Part shown: piece by piece, positions 1 through 7,064 of the stretch | How positions within the stretch are numbered: position 1 is the first letter of the stretch | Layout: each line of letters begins with the position of its first letter | Source of the DNA: an uncultured Myxococcales bacterium | Lineage (GTDB): Bacteria > Myxococcota_A > UBA9042 | NCBI GenBank assembly: GCA_903917305.1 | Contig: CAIXAA010000349.1 | Coordinates: 1-8,449, forward strand | Length of the DNA: 8,449 nucleotides | Direction: 5' to 3' | Notes under the pieces: model-generated | The model's input: only the letters and a program-made list of their open reading frames with translations | Told to the model about the DNA's origin: nothing | Databases searched by the model: none | Program-made: the position numbers and the translations under genes

Positions 1-301
1 CCGCGCCTTCCGGCCCGAGGTCGCTGCAACCGATCTTGGGCATCGCCAGCGCGGCGTGGCTGGCATCGGCCAGCGGCGCCACGGGTTGCGGCAACGGCGG
101 CAGCAGATCGCCGACCGTGGTTCCCGCCGGCAGCTCCAGCGGCGGCGCGGCCGGTTCGGGAACTGGAGCCGCGATCGGCGCCTGGACCGGCATGGGTGCC
201 GGCTCGCGCACTGGCTCATGCACCGGCCCTGGCGACGGCGTCGGCGCCGGCCTGCCGCACGCCGCCACCAGCAGCAGCGCTGTCACCCAACGCCGCGTCA
301 T
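1..301 (-). CDS. Proline-rich lipoprotein, N-terminal part (runs off left edge)
   Basis: Reading leftward from the ATG at 301, the frame stays open to the window edge (100 codons visible). The start reads MTRRWVTALLLVAACGRP: two arginines, a short hydrophobic stretch and a lipobox (V-A-A-C) with Cys15 as the expected lipidated residue, so export and lipid anchoring are likely. After the Cys comes a long low-complexity stretch rich in Pro, Ala, Glu and Val (roughly residues 17-75, with motifs such as HEPVREPAPMP and APVPEPAAPP), typical of an extended linker between membrane anchor and a distal domain. The last visible part (around GCSDLGPEG) is too short to assign to a family. Its ATG overlaps the stop of the upstream acetyltransferase (ATGA, 298-301), so it is probably translationally coupled and is the third gene of the kinase operon. 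Function unknown. Confidence 0.72.
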   Translation of the reverse strand, partial: MTRRWVTALLLVAACGRPAPTPSPGPVHEPVREPAPMPVQAPIAAPVPEPAAPPLELPAGTTVGDLLPPLPQPVAPLADASHAALAMPKIGCSDLGPEGA

Positions 302-870
302 TGCACGTCTCCCCAGCGCCCGCCAGCCAGCAGGCGCGCCATCGGCACGAGGTCGTCATAGCCATCGCCCAGCCGCGCTTCGCGCCGCAGCAGGCCTTCC
401 TCACGGAATCCCAAGCCTTCGTACAGCCGCCGCGCCGGCAGGTTGCTCGCGTGCACCTGCAGCGCCAGCTTGCGCAGCACCGGATTGTCCTCCGCCCACT
501 GCATCGCCGCGCGCATCAGCCGTGCGCCAATCCCGCGTCGCCATTGGCTTTGCAGCACGCCCAGGCTCAGCGTGCCGACGTGCCGCGTGCGCCACAGGTG
601 TCCGCCGACGATGCTGCACAGGCCGACCACGCGGCTGCCCATCACGGCGACCAGCAAGAGGCAGTTGGGCTGGTGCAGGAAGCGGCCGATCAGCTCGCGC
701 TCGGCTTCGACGCGATCGTCAAAATCCTCGAGGCCTTGCAGCAAGTACTCGGTCTCGCTCAGCACCGTGCGCTTGAAGATGCGCAGGCCCTCGGCGTCGG
801 CGAGCGTCGCCTGGCGGATGGAGACCTCGCGGTCGTCTCGCGGCGCAGACTGGATCATGCCGTCCACCAT
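298..870 (-). CDS. GNAT family N-acetyltransferase
   Basis: Predicted acetyl-CoA-dependent N-acetyltransferase of about 190 aa, a normal size for a single-domain GNAT. The fold begins at VSIRQATLADAEGL. The acetyl-CoA binding motif A is visible as LSLGVLQSQWRRGIGARLM (the R-R-G-I-G stretch is the Q/R-x-x-G-x-G pyrophosphate loop), and the C-terminal motif is seen in HASNLPARRLYEGLGFREEG, the usual N-x-x-A-x-x-x-Y-x-x-x-G-F pattern. No signal peptide or membrane segment, so cytoplasmic. The substrate cannot be told from sequence. The frame is open upstream to a TTG at 894; I chose ATG 870, with ATG 858 also possible, because none has a clear Shine-Dalgarno sequence. It lies just after the kinase stop (901) and overlaps the next gene by 4 bases, so it is very likely in the same transcript as both. 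Confidence 0.88.
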   Translation of the reverse strand: MVDGMIQSAPRDDREVSIRQATLADAEGLRIFKRTVLSETEYLLQGLEDFDDRVEAERELIGRFLHQPNCLLLVAVMGSRVVGLCSIVGGHLWRTRHVGTLSLGVLQSQWRRGIGARLMRAAMQWAEDNPVLRKLALQVHASNLPARRLYEGLGFREEGLLRREARLGDGYDDLVPMARLLAGGRWGDVQ

Positions 871-900
871 AAGGGTTTGCGACAGCACCGGCAAGGCGTG

Positions 901-3900
901 TCACACGCTCCGGATTCGCTCCCGTGCCTTGGCCGCCAGCTCGCGCAGCACGACTTCGATGCTGCCCTGCATCTCCGGGTCGCCGCTCAGCACGTGCGCG
1001 TGCGTGTACAGGCGCTCGGCCTCTTCGAACGCGTGGGCCGCCAGCGCCGCCTGGGCGATGCGCGCAAAGAACAGCGCTGCTTCCTCGGGTTGCCCGCCAA
1101 TCTTCAGGTGGTGCGCCAGCCGCAGGCCTTCCTCGAGGTCGGTGCGCCCCTTGCGCAGGATCCAGGTCGCGACTTTGCGATGCAGCGCGCGGCGTTGCAT
1201 CGGCGCCAGCAGATCGTAGGCCACGCGGCGCCGCAGCACGGAGCTGAGCCGGTACTCGCGATCGCCCGGATAGCGGCTGCTGGCGTTGCGGACGATAAAG
1301 CCTGTCTGCACCAGCTGTTCCAGCGCATCGTCCAGCATCGGCACGCCCAGATCGCGCAGCGCTCCCGCCCAGAACTCGGCGCCCACCACGACCGCCGTCG
1401 ACAGCGCTGTCTGCGCGTGCCTTGGCAAGGTCGCAATCAGATTGCGCAAAACGCTCTCGACGTCGCCGGGTCGCACGTCCACCGGCACCTTGTCCGGCAC
1501 GAGCTGCCACTCCGCCGCGCGCAGCGTCATCGCCCCGCGCCGCGCCAGCATCTGCACGATCTCGCCCGCCAGGAAGGAGTTGCCCAGCGCATGCTCCTGG
1601 ATCCAGCGCATCAGCGCCTCGGAGGCCGGGGCCGCCAGCATCTCGCGCACCAGGCACGCCACCGCCAGATCCGGCAGCGGTTTCAGATAGATGCGATGCT
1701 CGAACTCGAAGTTCGGCCCCTGCGCGACGCGCCGCCGCAGCGACGACATCTGCAGCGCCTCGACCTCGTCCGCCTCGGTGTTGCTCGCCAGCACCAGGAT
1801 CGGCGAGCCGCGCACGATGCCGACCAGCTCGCGGAAGAACACCCGGCTGGAGTCGTCGGCATGCTGGGAGTTGCGGATCAGCAGCAGCACCGGCGTCGAC
1901 ACCGCCACCGCCTGGAAGTAGTGCGCCAGCGCCGCGGTGATGGCGCCGCGGTCGTGCGGCACCCGCGACTCGCGCAGGCCCATGCGCGTGGGTTCCTGGA
2001 TGTCGAAGGCCGGAAGTGCGCAGATCGTGTCGGCAATCCGTTCGGCTTCGCTGAGCCGCTGCGGCGAGAGCTCGCGCCGGCCAAAACGCGCGAACGCCTG
2101 CGCGACCATGCGCCGCACCTTCTGCCGCGTCAGCTCGGCCGTGTCCGACTCCAGGATGCCGGCGCGCACGCGCACGAGGTCGACCACCGTCGAATACGGC
2201 AGATCGCGCCGGATGCGGTCGCAGGTCACTTCCAGCAGGAAATACAGCTTGGTCGGGTGCTGCTCGACCTGGCGCCGGAACGCGTCGAGCAGCATGTTCT
2301 TGCCCATGCCCAGCTCGCCGCCCAACAGGCAAGTCACCGGCCGCGAACGCAGTTCGGCGTCTTCGAGCAGGGACCACAGGTGCGTGAGCTCCACTTCGCG
2401 GCCCACGCGCGGCAGCTCGCTCGACCACGGATAGCAGAGCATCAGCAAATCCCGTGTTTCTTCGCGGATGTACACGGTCTCGAGCGCGTCGCGGTGCCCG
2501 TCCAGCCGCGCCATGATCACGTAGGGACCCAGCGGCAGCTGCGCCTCGGCAATCGGCGCGCAGCCCAGCTCGTGCTGCGGCGACGGCCGGCCCATCGTGT
2601 CCTGGATCTCGTCGAAAGGAATCGCGTAGATCAGGGCGCCTGGCGGCTGCGAGCGGATGTGCACGGTGCCCATGCGCTGTTCGCCGCGCAGCGCCAGCTC
2701 GTGGGCCTGGCGCGCGAAGAACAACTTCGTGGCGTTGTCGCCTTGATCCGACGCTTCGTCGTGCCGCTGCCAGTACAGGCCGATCAGCCGCTCGCGCGCC
2801 CGCGCGTGGTCCTCGCCCTGGTCGATGGCCTGGCGCAGCAGCTCCGAAGCCGTGGAGAACGCGTAGGCGTATTGCACGTCCAGCATCTGCAGCCGGTGGC
2901 GCAGCGCCCAGACCTGCTGCTTCTGCGCCTGCGAGTCCCAGGGCCGCACCGAGCGGCACAGATCGCGCTCCTCGGCGACCATGAACTCGCGCTCCGCCCG
3001 CAACGCCTCGTATTTCGCCAGCTCTTCCAGGGCGCGCTCGTAGCACTGCTCGGCGCGCAGGCTCAGCCGCTCGCGTTCCAGCTCGCCAGCGAGGTAGCGG
3101 TCCAGCGCCTCCCAGACCTCGCGCATCGTTTGCGGCCGGCGCTCGCGGCGCTTCTCCAGCATCCGCATGCACAGCGCTTCCAGGTCCGGCGGCACCGCGC
3201 GGTCGCGCGCCACGACCGACGGCAGCAGCGGCACGATGTTCTTGGTCGCTTCGAGCTGTTGCTGACTGTTCTCGCCGCTATACGGCCGCCGCAGCGCCAA
3301 CGCCTCGTAGAGCATCACGCCCAGCGAGTAGATGTCCGTGCGCTCGTCCACCAGGCTGTCGTGGCCGCCCGCCTGCTCCGGGCTCATGTACGCCGGCGTG
3401 CCGACCACCAGGCCCTCGGCGTGATCCGGCCGCGCCGACCCGAGGTTCTTGGCGATGCCCCAGTCCATGATCTGCACTTCGCCGACGTCGCCGAGCAGCA
3501 CGTTCTCCGGCTTCAAGTCGCGGTGCACCACGCCGCGACTGTGCGCGTACTCCAGGCCTTGGGCGATCTGCACGAAGATGCCGAGCAGTTTGCGGAGCTT
3601 ATAGCGCTCCTGGAACTGCGGATCCCCCAGGCGCAAGCGGCTCAGCACTTCGCCCAAGGAGAGATCCGGCATCAATTTCATGGTGTAGTACGTCGTGCCA
3701 TCGCCGCGCGTACCCAACTCGTGCACCGGGATGATCGACGGATGCTCCAGACCGCCGAGGATGCGCGCCTCGCGTCGCAAGGCGTTGATATACTCCGGCT
3801 TTCCCTCGAACTCGGCGTGCAGCACCTTCATCGCCACGTTGCGGCGCAGGCTGTGGTCCGCGACGCGCAGCACGCGGCCCATGCCGCCCATGCCGATGGC

Positions 3901-4392
3901 ATCGCCGACCTCGTAGCGGCCTTCGACCTCGTGCGGCAGCGTCGCCGCGTCCTCGTCCGACAGCTCCAGCATCGGCGTCGAGGTCAGGTTGCACAGCGCT
4001 TCGGCCTCGGTCAGTGGCTCGGCGGGATCGGCGCTGCCGAGAAAGCGGCGGGAGTTCCGGCGATCCGCGTGCGTTTCCAGGGGTTTGGCCGGCAGCGAGA
4101 TCGGCGGCGTGGCATGGGCACGCGCCAGGGCCTCCAGCACTTCGGAGCGCGAGATGCGCTGCGAGTCCGTCGCCAGCGGCAGCGGGCGCTGCGGCGGGAC
4201 TTCGCCGGCTCCGTCCAGCCGCGCGATGGCTTCCGCCAGGGATTCTTCGTTGACCTGCTGGGTGTTGCGAAAGCGCTGCACCACCGTGATCTGCGGCTTG
4301 TCCGCCTCGTCGGCGTCCAGCACGCCGGCGGCGGCATGTTCAGGCGTCGCGAACGGCTCGGGCTGCGGTGGCTGGCTGTTTTCCTCGTTCAA
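901..4392 (-). CDS. Large Ser/Thr protein kinase with PEGA-like, degenerate NTPase and helical-repeat regions
   Basis: A 1163-aa Hanks-type kinase. Residues 1-159 are Pro/Ala/Glu-rich and probably disordered. The kinase domain spans about 160-430 and looks active: glycine loop IGMGGMG, ATP-anchoring Lys189 (VAMKVL), catalytic loop HRDLKPEN with Asp292, metal-binding Asp310 in a DWG (not DFG) motif, and GTPAYMSPEQ in the activation/APE region. A charged helical region follows, then a PEGA-like module (about 570-650, RSQPPGALIY to LGPYVIMARLDG). Next is an NTPase-like module resembling AAA_16/STAND proteins whose P-loop reads GELGMGKN (Lys698, Asn699 in place of Ser/Thr) and whose Walker B reads PVLLLIRNSQHAD (Arg840-Asn841 where acidic residues are expected). 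The C-terminus (about 1060-1163) is helical and TPR-like. No transmembrane helix is evident. The frame extends upstream opposite recA, but the TTG at 4392 with GAGAGGG at 4399-4405 is the best start. Substrates unknown. Confidence 0.9.
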   Translation of the reverse strand: MNEENSQPPQPEPFATPEHAAAGVLDADEADKPQITVVQRFRNTQQVNEESLAEAIARLDGAGEVPPQRPLPLATDSQRISRSEVLEALARAHATPPISLPAKPLETHADRRNSRRFLGSADPAEPLTEAEALCNLTSTPMLELSDEDAATLPHEVEGRYEVGDAIGMGGMGRVLRVADHSLRRNVAMKVLHAEFEGKPEYINALRREARILGGLEHPSIIPVHELGTRGDGTTYYTMKLMPDLSLGEVLSRLRLGDPQFQERYKLRKLLGIFVQIAQGLEYAHSRGVVHRDLKPENVLLGDVGEVQIMDWGIAKNLGSARPDHAEGLVVGTPAYMSPEQAGGHDSLVDERTDIYSLGVMLYEALALRRPYSGENSQQQLEATKNIVPLLPSVVARDRAVPPDLEALCMRMLEKRRERRPQTMREVWEALDRYLAGELERERLSLRAEQCYERALEELAKYEALRAEREFMVAEERDLCRSVRPWDSQAQKQQVWALRHRLQMLDVQYAYAFSTASELLRQAIDQGEDHARARERLIGLYWQRHDEASDQGDNATKLFFARQAHELALRGEQRMGTVHIRSQPPGALIYAIPFDEIQDTMGRPSPQHELGCAPIAEAQLPLGPYVIMARLDGHRDALETVYIREETRDLLMLCYPWSSELPRVGREVELTHLWSLLEDAELRSRPVTCLLGGELGMGKNMLLDAFRRQVEQHPTKLYFLLEVTCDRIRRDLPYSTVVDLVRVRAGILESDTAELTRQKVRRMVAQAFARFGRRELSPQRLSEAERIADTICALPAFDIQEPTRMGLRESRVPHDRGAITAALAHYFQAVAVSTPVLLLIRNSQHADDSSRVFFRELVGIVRGSPILVLASNTEADEVEALQMSSLRRRVAQGPNFEFEHRIYLKPLPDLAVACLVREMLAAPASEALMRWIQEHALGNSFLAGEIVQMLARRGAMTLRAAEWQLVPDKVPVDVRPGDVESVLRNLIATLPRHAQTALSTAVVVGAEFWAGALRDLGVPMLDDALEQLVQTGFIVRNASSRYPGDREYRLSSVLRRRVAYDLLAPMQRRALHRKVATWILRKGRTDLEEGLRLAHHLKIGGQPEEAALFFARIAQAALAAHAFEEAERLYTHAHVLSGDPEMQGSIEVVLRELAAKARERIRSV

Positions 4393-4398
4393 GACAAG

Positions 4399-4405
4399 CC
4401 CTCTC
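4399..4405 (-). promoter_or_regulatory. Ribosome binding site deciding the kinase TTG start
   Basis: On the minus strand GAGAGGG lies about 7 bases before TTG 4392 (TTG AAC GAG GAA). No ATG or GTG occurs nearby in this frame, and the next upstream codons would read into the antisense of recA. The site therefore supports a TTG start and removes the spurious N-terminal extension. Confidence 0.55.
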
Positions 4406-4505
4406 AGACTCGAATGGTGCCATGACGCCCCTGGCCGCGCAAACCCGCATGCACAAACGTTGGCGTGCTGGCGGTGCAAAAAAGCTTGCCTTCTGGGTCG
4501 ATCTA

Positions 4506-4523
4506 CCTGAACATCTGTGCAGG
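4506..4523 (+). promoter_or_regulatory. Candidate LexA (SOS) operator upstream of recA
   Basis: The 18-bp sequence CCTGAACATCTGTGCAGG is a near-perfect inverted repeat: CCTG-n-ACA-nn-TGT-n-CAGG, 14 of 18 positions symmetric. Its last 17 bases match the Myxococcus xanthus LexA box as I recall it (CTRHAMRYBYGTTCAGS) at 16 of 17 positions; the one miss is G for T in GTTCAG. It sits 53-70 bases before the recA ATG, where an SOS operator would be expected. A weak promoter (TTGCCT 4486-4491, 17-base spacer, GAACAT 4509-4514) would overlap it, so bound repressor would block transcription. The dyad is read directly; the LexA assignment is inference. It lies about 115 bases from the kinase start and might also affect that operon. 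Confidence 0.62.
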
Positions 4524-4563
4524 CATCGAGACGCCACTGAACACCCCTTACCTGGACAGTTAC

Positions 4564-4569
4564 AAGGAG
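4564..4569 (+). promoter_or_regulatory. recA ribosome binding site
   Basis: AAGGAG, a strong match to the anti-16S sequence, is placed 6 bases before ATG 4576. It fixes the recA start over the upstream in-frame codons, whose frame is open back to 4465. Confidence 0.85.
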
Positions 4570-4575
4570 CACGAC

Positions 4576-5655
<1,080 letters not shown>

Positions 5656-5676
5656 GGGAAGATCTGCGGAAGGTTT

Positions 5677-5721
5677 GCGGCGGGTTGGGGGCTATTCGAG
5701 CCGGTCCACCCAGCCCGCCGC
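5677..5721. terminator. Stem-loop between convergent genes, possible bidirectional terminator
   Basis: GCGGCGGGTTGGG (5677-5689) pairs with CCCAGCCCGCCGC (5709-5721): a 13-bp stem broken only by one G-U-type wobble on the plus-strand transcript. The 19-base loop can itself fold (GGCT/AGCC around ATTCG). It begins 22 bases after the recA stop and contains the esterase stop codon, so its right arm is esterase coding sequence. No T-run follows on either strand, so it is not a canonical intrinsic terminator. It may still end or protect both transcripts, as seen for strong hairpins in GC-rich bacteria. The structure is seen; the role is inferred. Confidence 0.5.
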
Positions 5722-6867
5722 GCCATCGCGCATCGCCGCGAGCCACTGCGCCATCGTCACGTCGCCCACCTTGGTCGTGTCGATGCTGCCCAGCTCGATG
5801 GCGCCGAGCGCCTCCAGCCCTTCCTGCGGCAGCACGACCGCGCTGAGATCATTGCCGATCAAGCCGGAGGCATCGCCCAGCAGCGTCGTGTGCATCTGGC
5901 CCTTGATGAGAAAGCGCTGGTAACGGCTCGGGAAATTGGCGTGGACCTTGGCAGTTTCCGCGACCAGCACCTCGTGAAAGCGCGCCGGATCGACCTTGAG
6001 GAACACCTTGGTCATGATCAGGTCTTCGTAGGATGAGAACGCCGCGACGCGCAACTTCGGGTCCTGGCTCAGTTCCCAGTCGACCAGGCGCGTCAGGTGG
6101 CCGGCACTGACATAGTCGCCGCACGATTTGGGCAGCATGGCGCGGGCGTTGAACTCACCCAGCAACATGGCGAGAAACTTGGGATCGTCCGGCATGCCGA
6201 TGCCGACGCCGGAGTCCTCGACCGCAGCGATCTCCGCATCCGGATAGATCTTGCGCACCAGCACGGTCGCCAGGATGGTGCCGAACCCGCCGCCGGAGGA
6301 GCCGACCAGCGCGATGCGCTTGGGGTGGGCGAAGCGCTTCTGGGCGATGTCCAAGGTCGCTGAAAGGTTGCGCAAGCCGTGCTGGTGTTCGAGCTTGCCG
6401 TCGCCGTCCAGATCGCGATCGGTGTCGCCGGCGAAGAGCGAGCCGTCGCAGTAGGGGGCGTAGACGACGCTCCAGTCGCGCCACGGATTGGTCGTGCGCT
6501 TGGTGTCGAGCACGTCGAGCACCGGAATGCCGGGCGGCGCCTTCTGGATGGCGAGGCAGAACGTCGACCAGCACGCGCCGCCACCCTGAAGGAAGATCAG
6601 CAAATCATCAGGGTTGCCTTCGCGCACCGCCATGCGGAACGGGTCACCGCGCATGCACATCGGGCCGCTGGCGGTGTCGAACGTGTAGGTCGTGGCGCCG
6701 GCGTCGGTGGTCTCGGAGGCCACCTTGGCCAGGCCCAGGTACTTGCCGGCGCCTTGATCGAGCACTTCCTGGAACGGAGCCTTCTTCGTGGCGATCTCGG
6801 TCTCGGCGGTGCACGCGCAAGCGAGCGCGGCGGCGAGGCAAAGCAGGAACAGCAAGCGCTTGGGCAT
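5692..6867 (-). CDS. Exported pectin acetylesterase/Notum-like hydrolase, probable lipoprotein
   Basis: A 391-aa alpha/beta-hydrolase of the pectin acetylesterase (PAE/Notum) type, predicted to remove acyl groups outside the cytoplasm. The N-terminus (MPKRLLFLLCLAAALACACTAE) is a signal peptide with Cys17 or Cys19 as a possible lipidation site, though the lipobox is not ideal. Family motifs occur in order: FLQGGGACW (oxyanion region, Trp100), APYCDGSLFAGD (Tyr139 to Asp148, the PAE signature Y-C-D-G-S), G-S-S-G-G with likely nucleophile Ser191, and GQMHTT with likely catalytic His326. The catalytic acid is unassigned; Asp residues after Ser191 are candidates. Between the YCDGS motif and the nucleophile sits DLDGDGKL (152-159), which looks like a calcium-binding loop. 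The frame is open to a TTG at 6915, but ATG 6867 is preferred because it follows AGGAGA and begins the signal peptide. The natural substrate is unknown and need not be pectin. Confidence 0.82.
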   Translation of the reverse strand: MPKRLLFLLCLAAALACACTAETEIATKKAPFQEVLDQGAGKYLGLAKVASETTDAGATTYTFDTASGPMCMRGDPFRMAVREGNPDDLLIFLQGGGACWSTFCLAIQKAPPGIPVLDVLDTKRTTNPWRDWSVVYAPYCDGSLFAGDTDRDLDGDGKLEHQHGLRNLSATLDIAQKRFAHPKRIALVGSSGGGFGTILATVLVRKIYPDAEIAAVEDSGVGIGMPDDPKFLAMLLGEFNARAMLPKSCGDYVSAGHLTRLVDWELSQDPKLRVAAFSSYEDLIMTKVFLKVDPARFHEVLVAETAKVHANFPSRYQRFLIKGQMHTTLLGDASGLIGNDLSAVVLPQEGLEALGAIELGSIDTTKVGDVTMAQWLAAMRDGAAGWVDRLE

Positions 6868-6874
6868 GGTGGTG

Positions 6875-6880
6875 TCTCCT
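6875..6880 (-). promoter_or_regulatory. Ribosome binding site of the esterase
   Basis: AGGAGA on the minus strand, 7 bases before ATG 6867. It chooses this ATG over the upstream TTG at 6915 and places the signal peptide directly at the protein start. Confidence 0.7.
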
Positions 6881-6887
6881 GCGCGTG

Positions 6888-6915
6888 AGCCTAGGGGTTT
6901 GTCCTTGCTTGTCAA
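6888..6915 (-). promoter_or_regulatory. Possible esterase promoter
   Basis: On the minus strand a perfect -35 element TTGACA (6915-6910) is followed after 16 bases by TAGGCT (6893-6888), a poor -10 that keeps T, A and the final T. Transcription would start only a base or so before the ribosome binding site, giving a very short leader, so the assignment is tentative. Confidence 0.35.
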
Positions 6916-6922
6916 TGTGGAC

Positions 6923-6994
6923 CGAGCCGGAACCGGAGCCCGAGCCGGAACCGGAGCCCGAGCCGGAACCGGAGCCCGAGCCGGAACCGGAACC
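6923..6994 (+). repeat. Four tandem copies of an 18-bp repeat
   Basis: CGAGCCGGAACCGGAGCC repeats at 6923-6940, 6941-6958 and 6959-6976 without change, and at 6977-6994 with one substitution (A for G in the last hexamer). Each unit is itself three near-identical hexamers (GARCCS). Read from 6924, the array is 12 Glu-Pro codon pairs. It lies in the 197-base region between two divergent genes and ends in the 12-bp palindrome GGAACCGGTTCC (6989-7000). Confidence 0.95.
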
Positions 6995-7003
6995 GGTTCC
7001 AGC

Positions 7004-7033
7004 TTGTCAGGAAGCAGCCGCCTTCCCTACACT
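7004..7033 (+). promoter_or_regulatory. Candidate sigma-70-type promoter of the mutase
   Basis: TTGTCA (7004-7009, five of six to TTGACA), an 18-base spacer, and TACACT (7028-7033, four of six to TATAAT). The predicted start near 7040 leaves about 25 bases before the ATG, including a Shine-Dalgarno site. Its position downstream of the 18-bp repeat argues that the repeat is upstream of the transcript. Confidence 0.45.
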
Positions 7034-7050
7034 CGCCCCCACATTCACCA

Positions 7051-7055
7051 AGAGG
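7051..7055 (+). promoter_or_regulatory. Ribosome binding site of the mutase
   Basis: AGAGG lies 9 bases before ATG 7065. The alternative in-frame ATG at 6915 has no purine-rich sequence in front of it, so this site decides the start. Confidence 0.6.
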
Positions 7056-7064
7056 TCCCATCGC

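Noticed and set aside
719..3172. An 817-codon minus-strand frame within the kinase and acetyltransferase
   Set aside because: It is an out-of-frame reading of the kinase, dominated by Ala, Arg and Gly, with no motifs.
196..4425. A 1409-codon open frame on the plus strand opposite the kinase operon
   Set aside because: It is antisense to well-supported domains, its product is low-complexity His/Arg/Gln/Leu-rich with no motif, and long antisense frames are expected in GC-rich genes.
4440..4490. Leftward kinase promoter near the A-tract at 4478-4483
   Set aside because: TTGCAC-like and TTTGTG-like hexamers can be found, but none has a partner at proper spacing, so no site is claimed.
6923..6994. 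CRISPR-like array
   Set aside because: The 18-bp units are directly adjacent with no spacers, so this is a simple tandem repeat.
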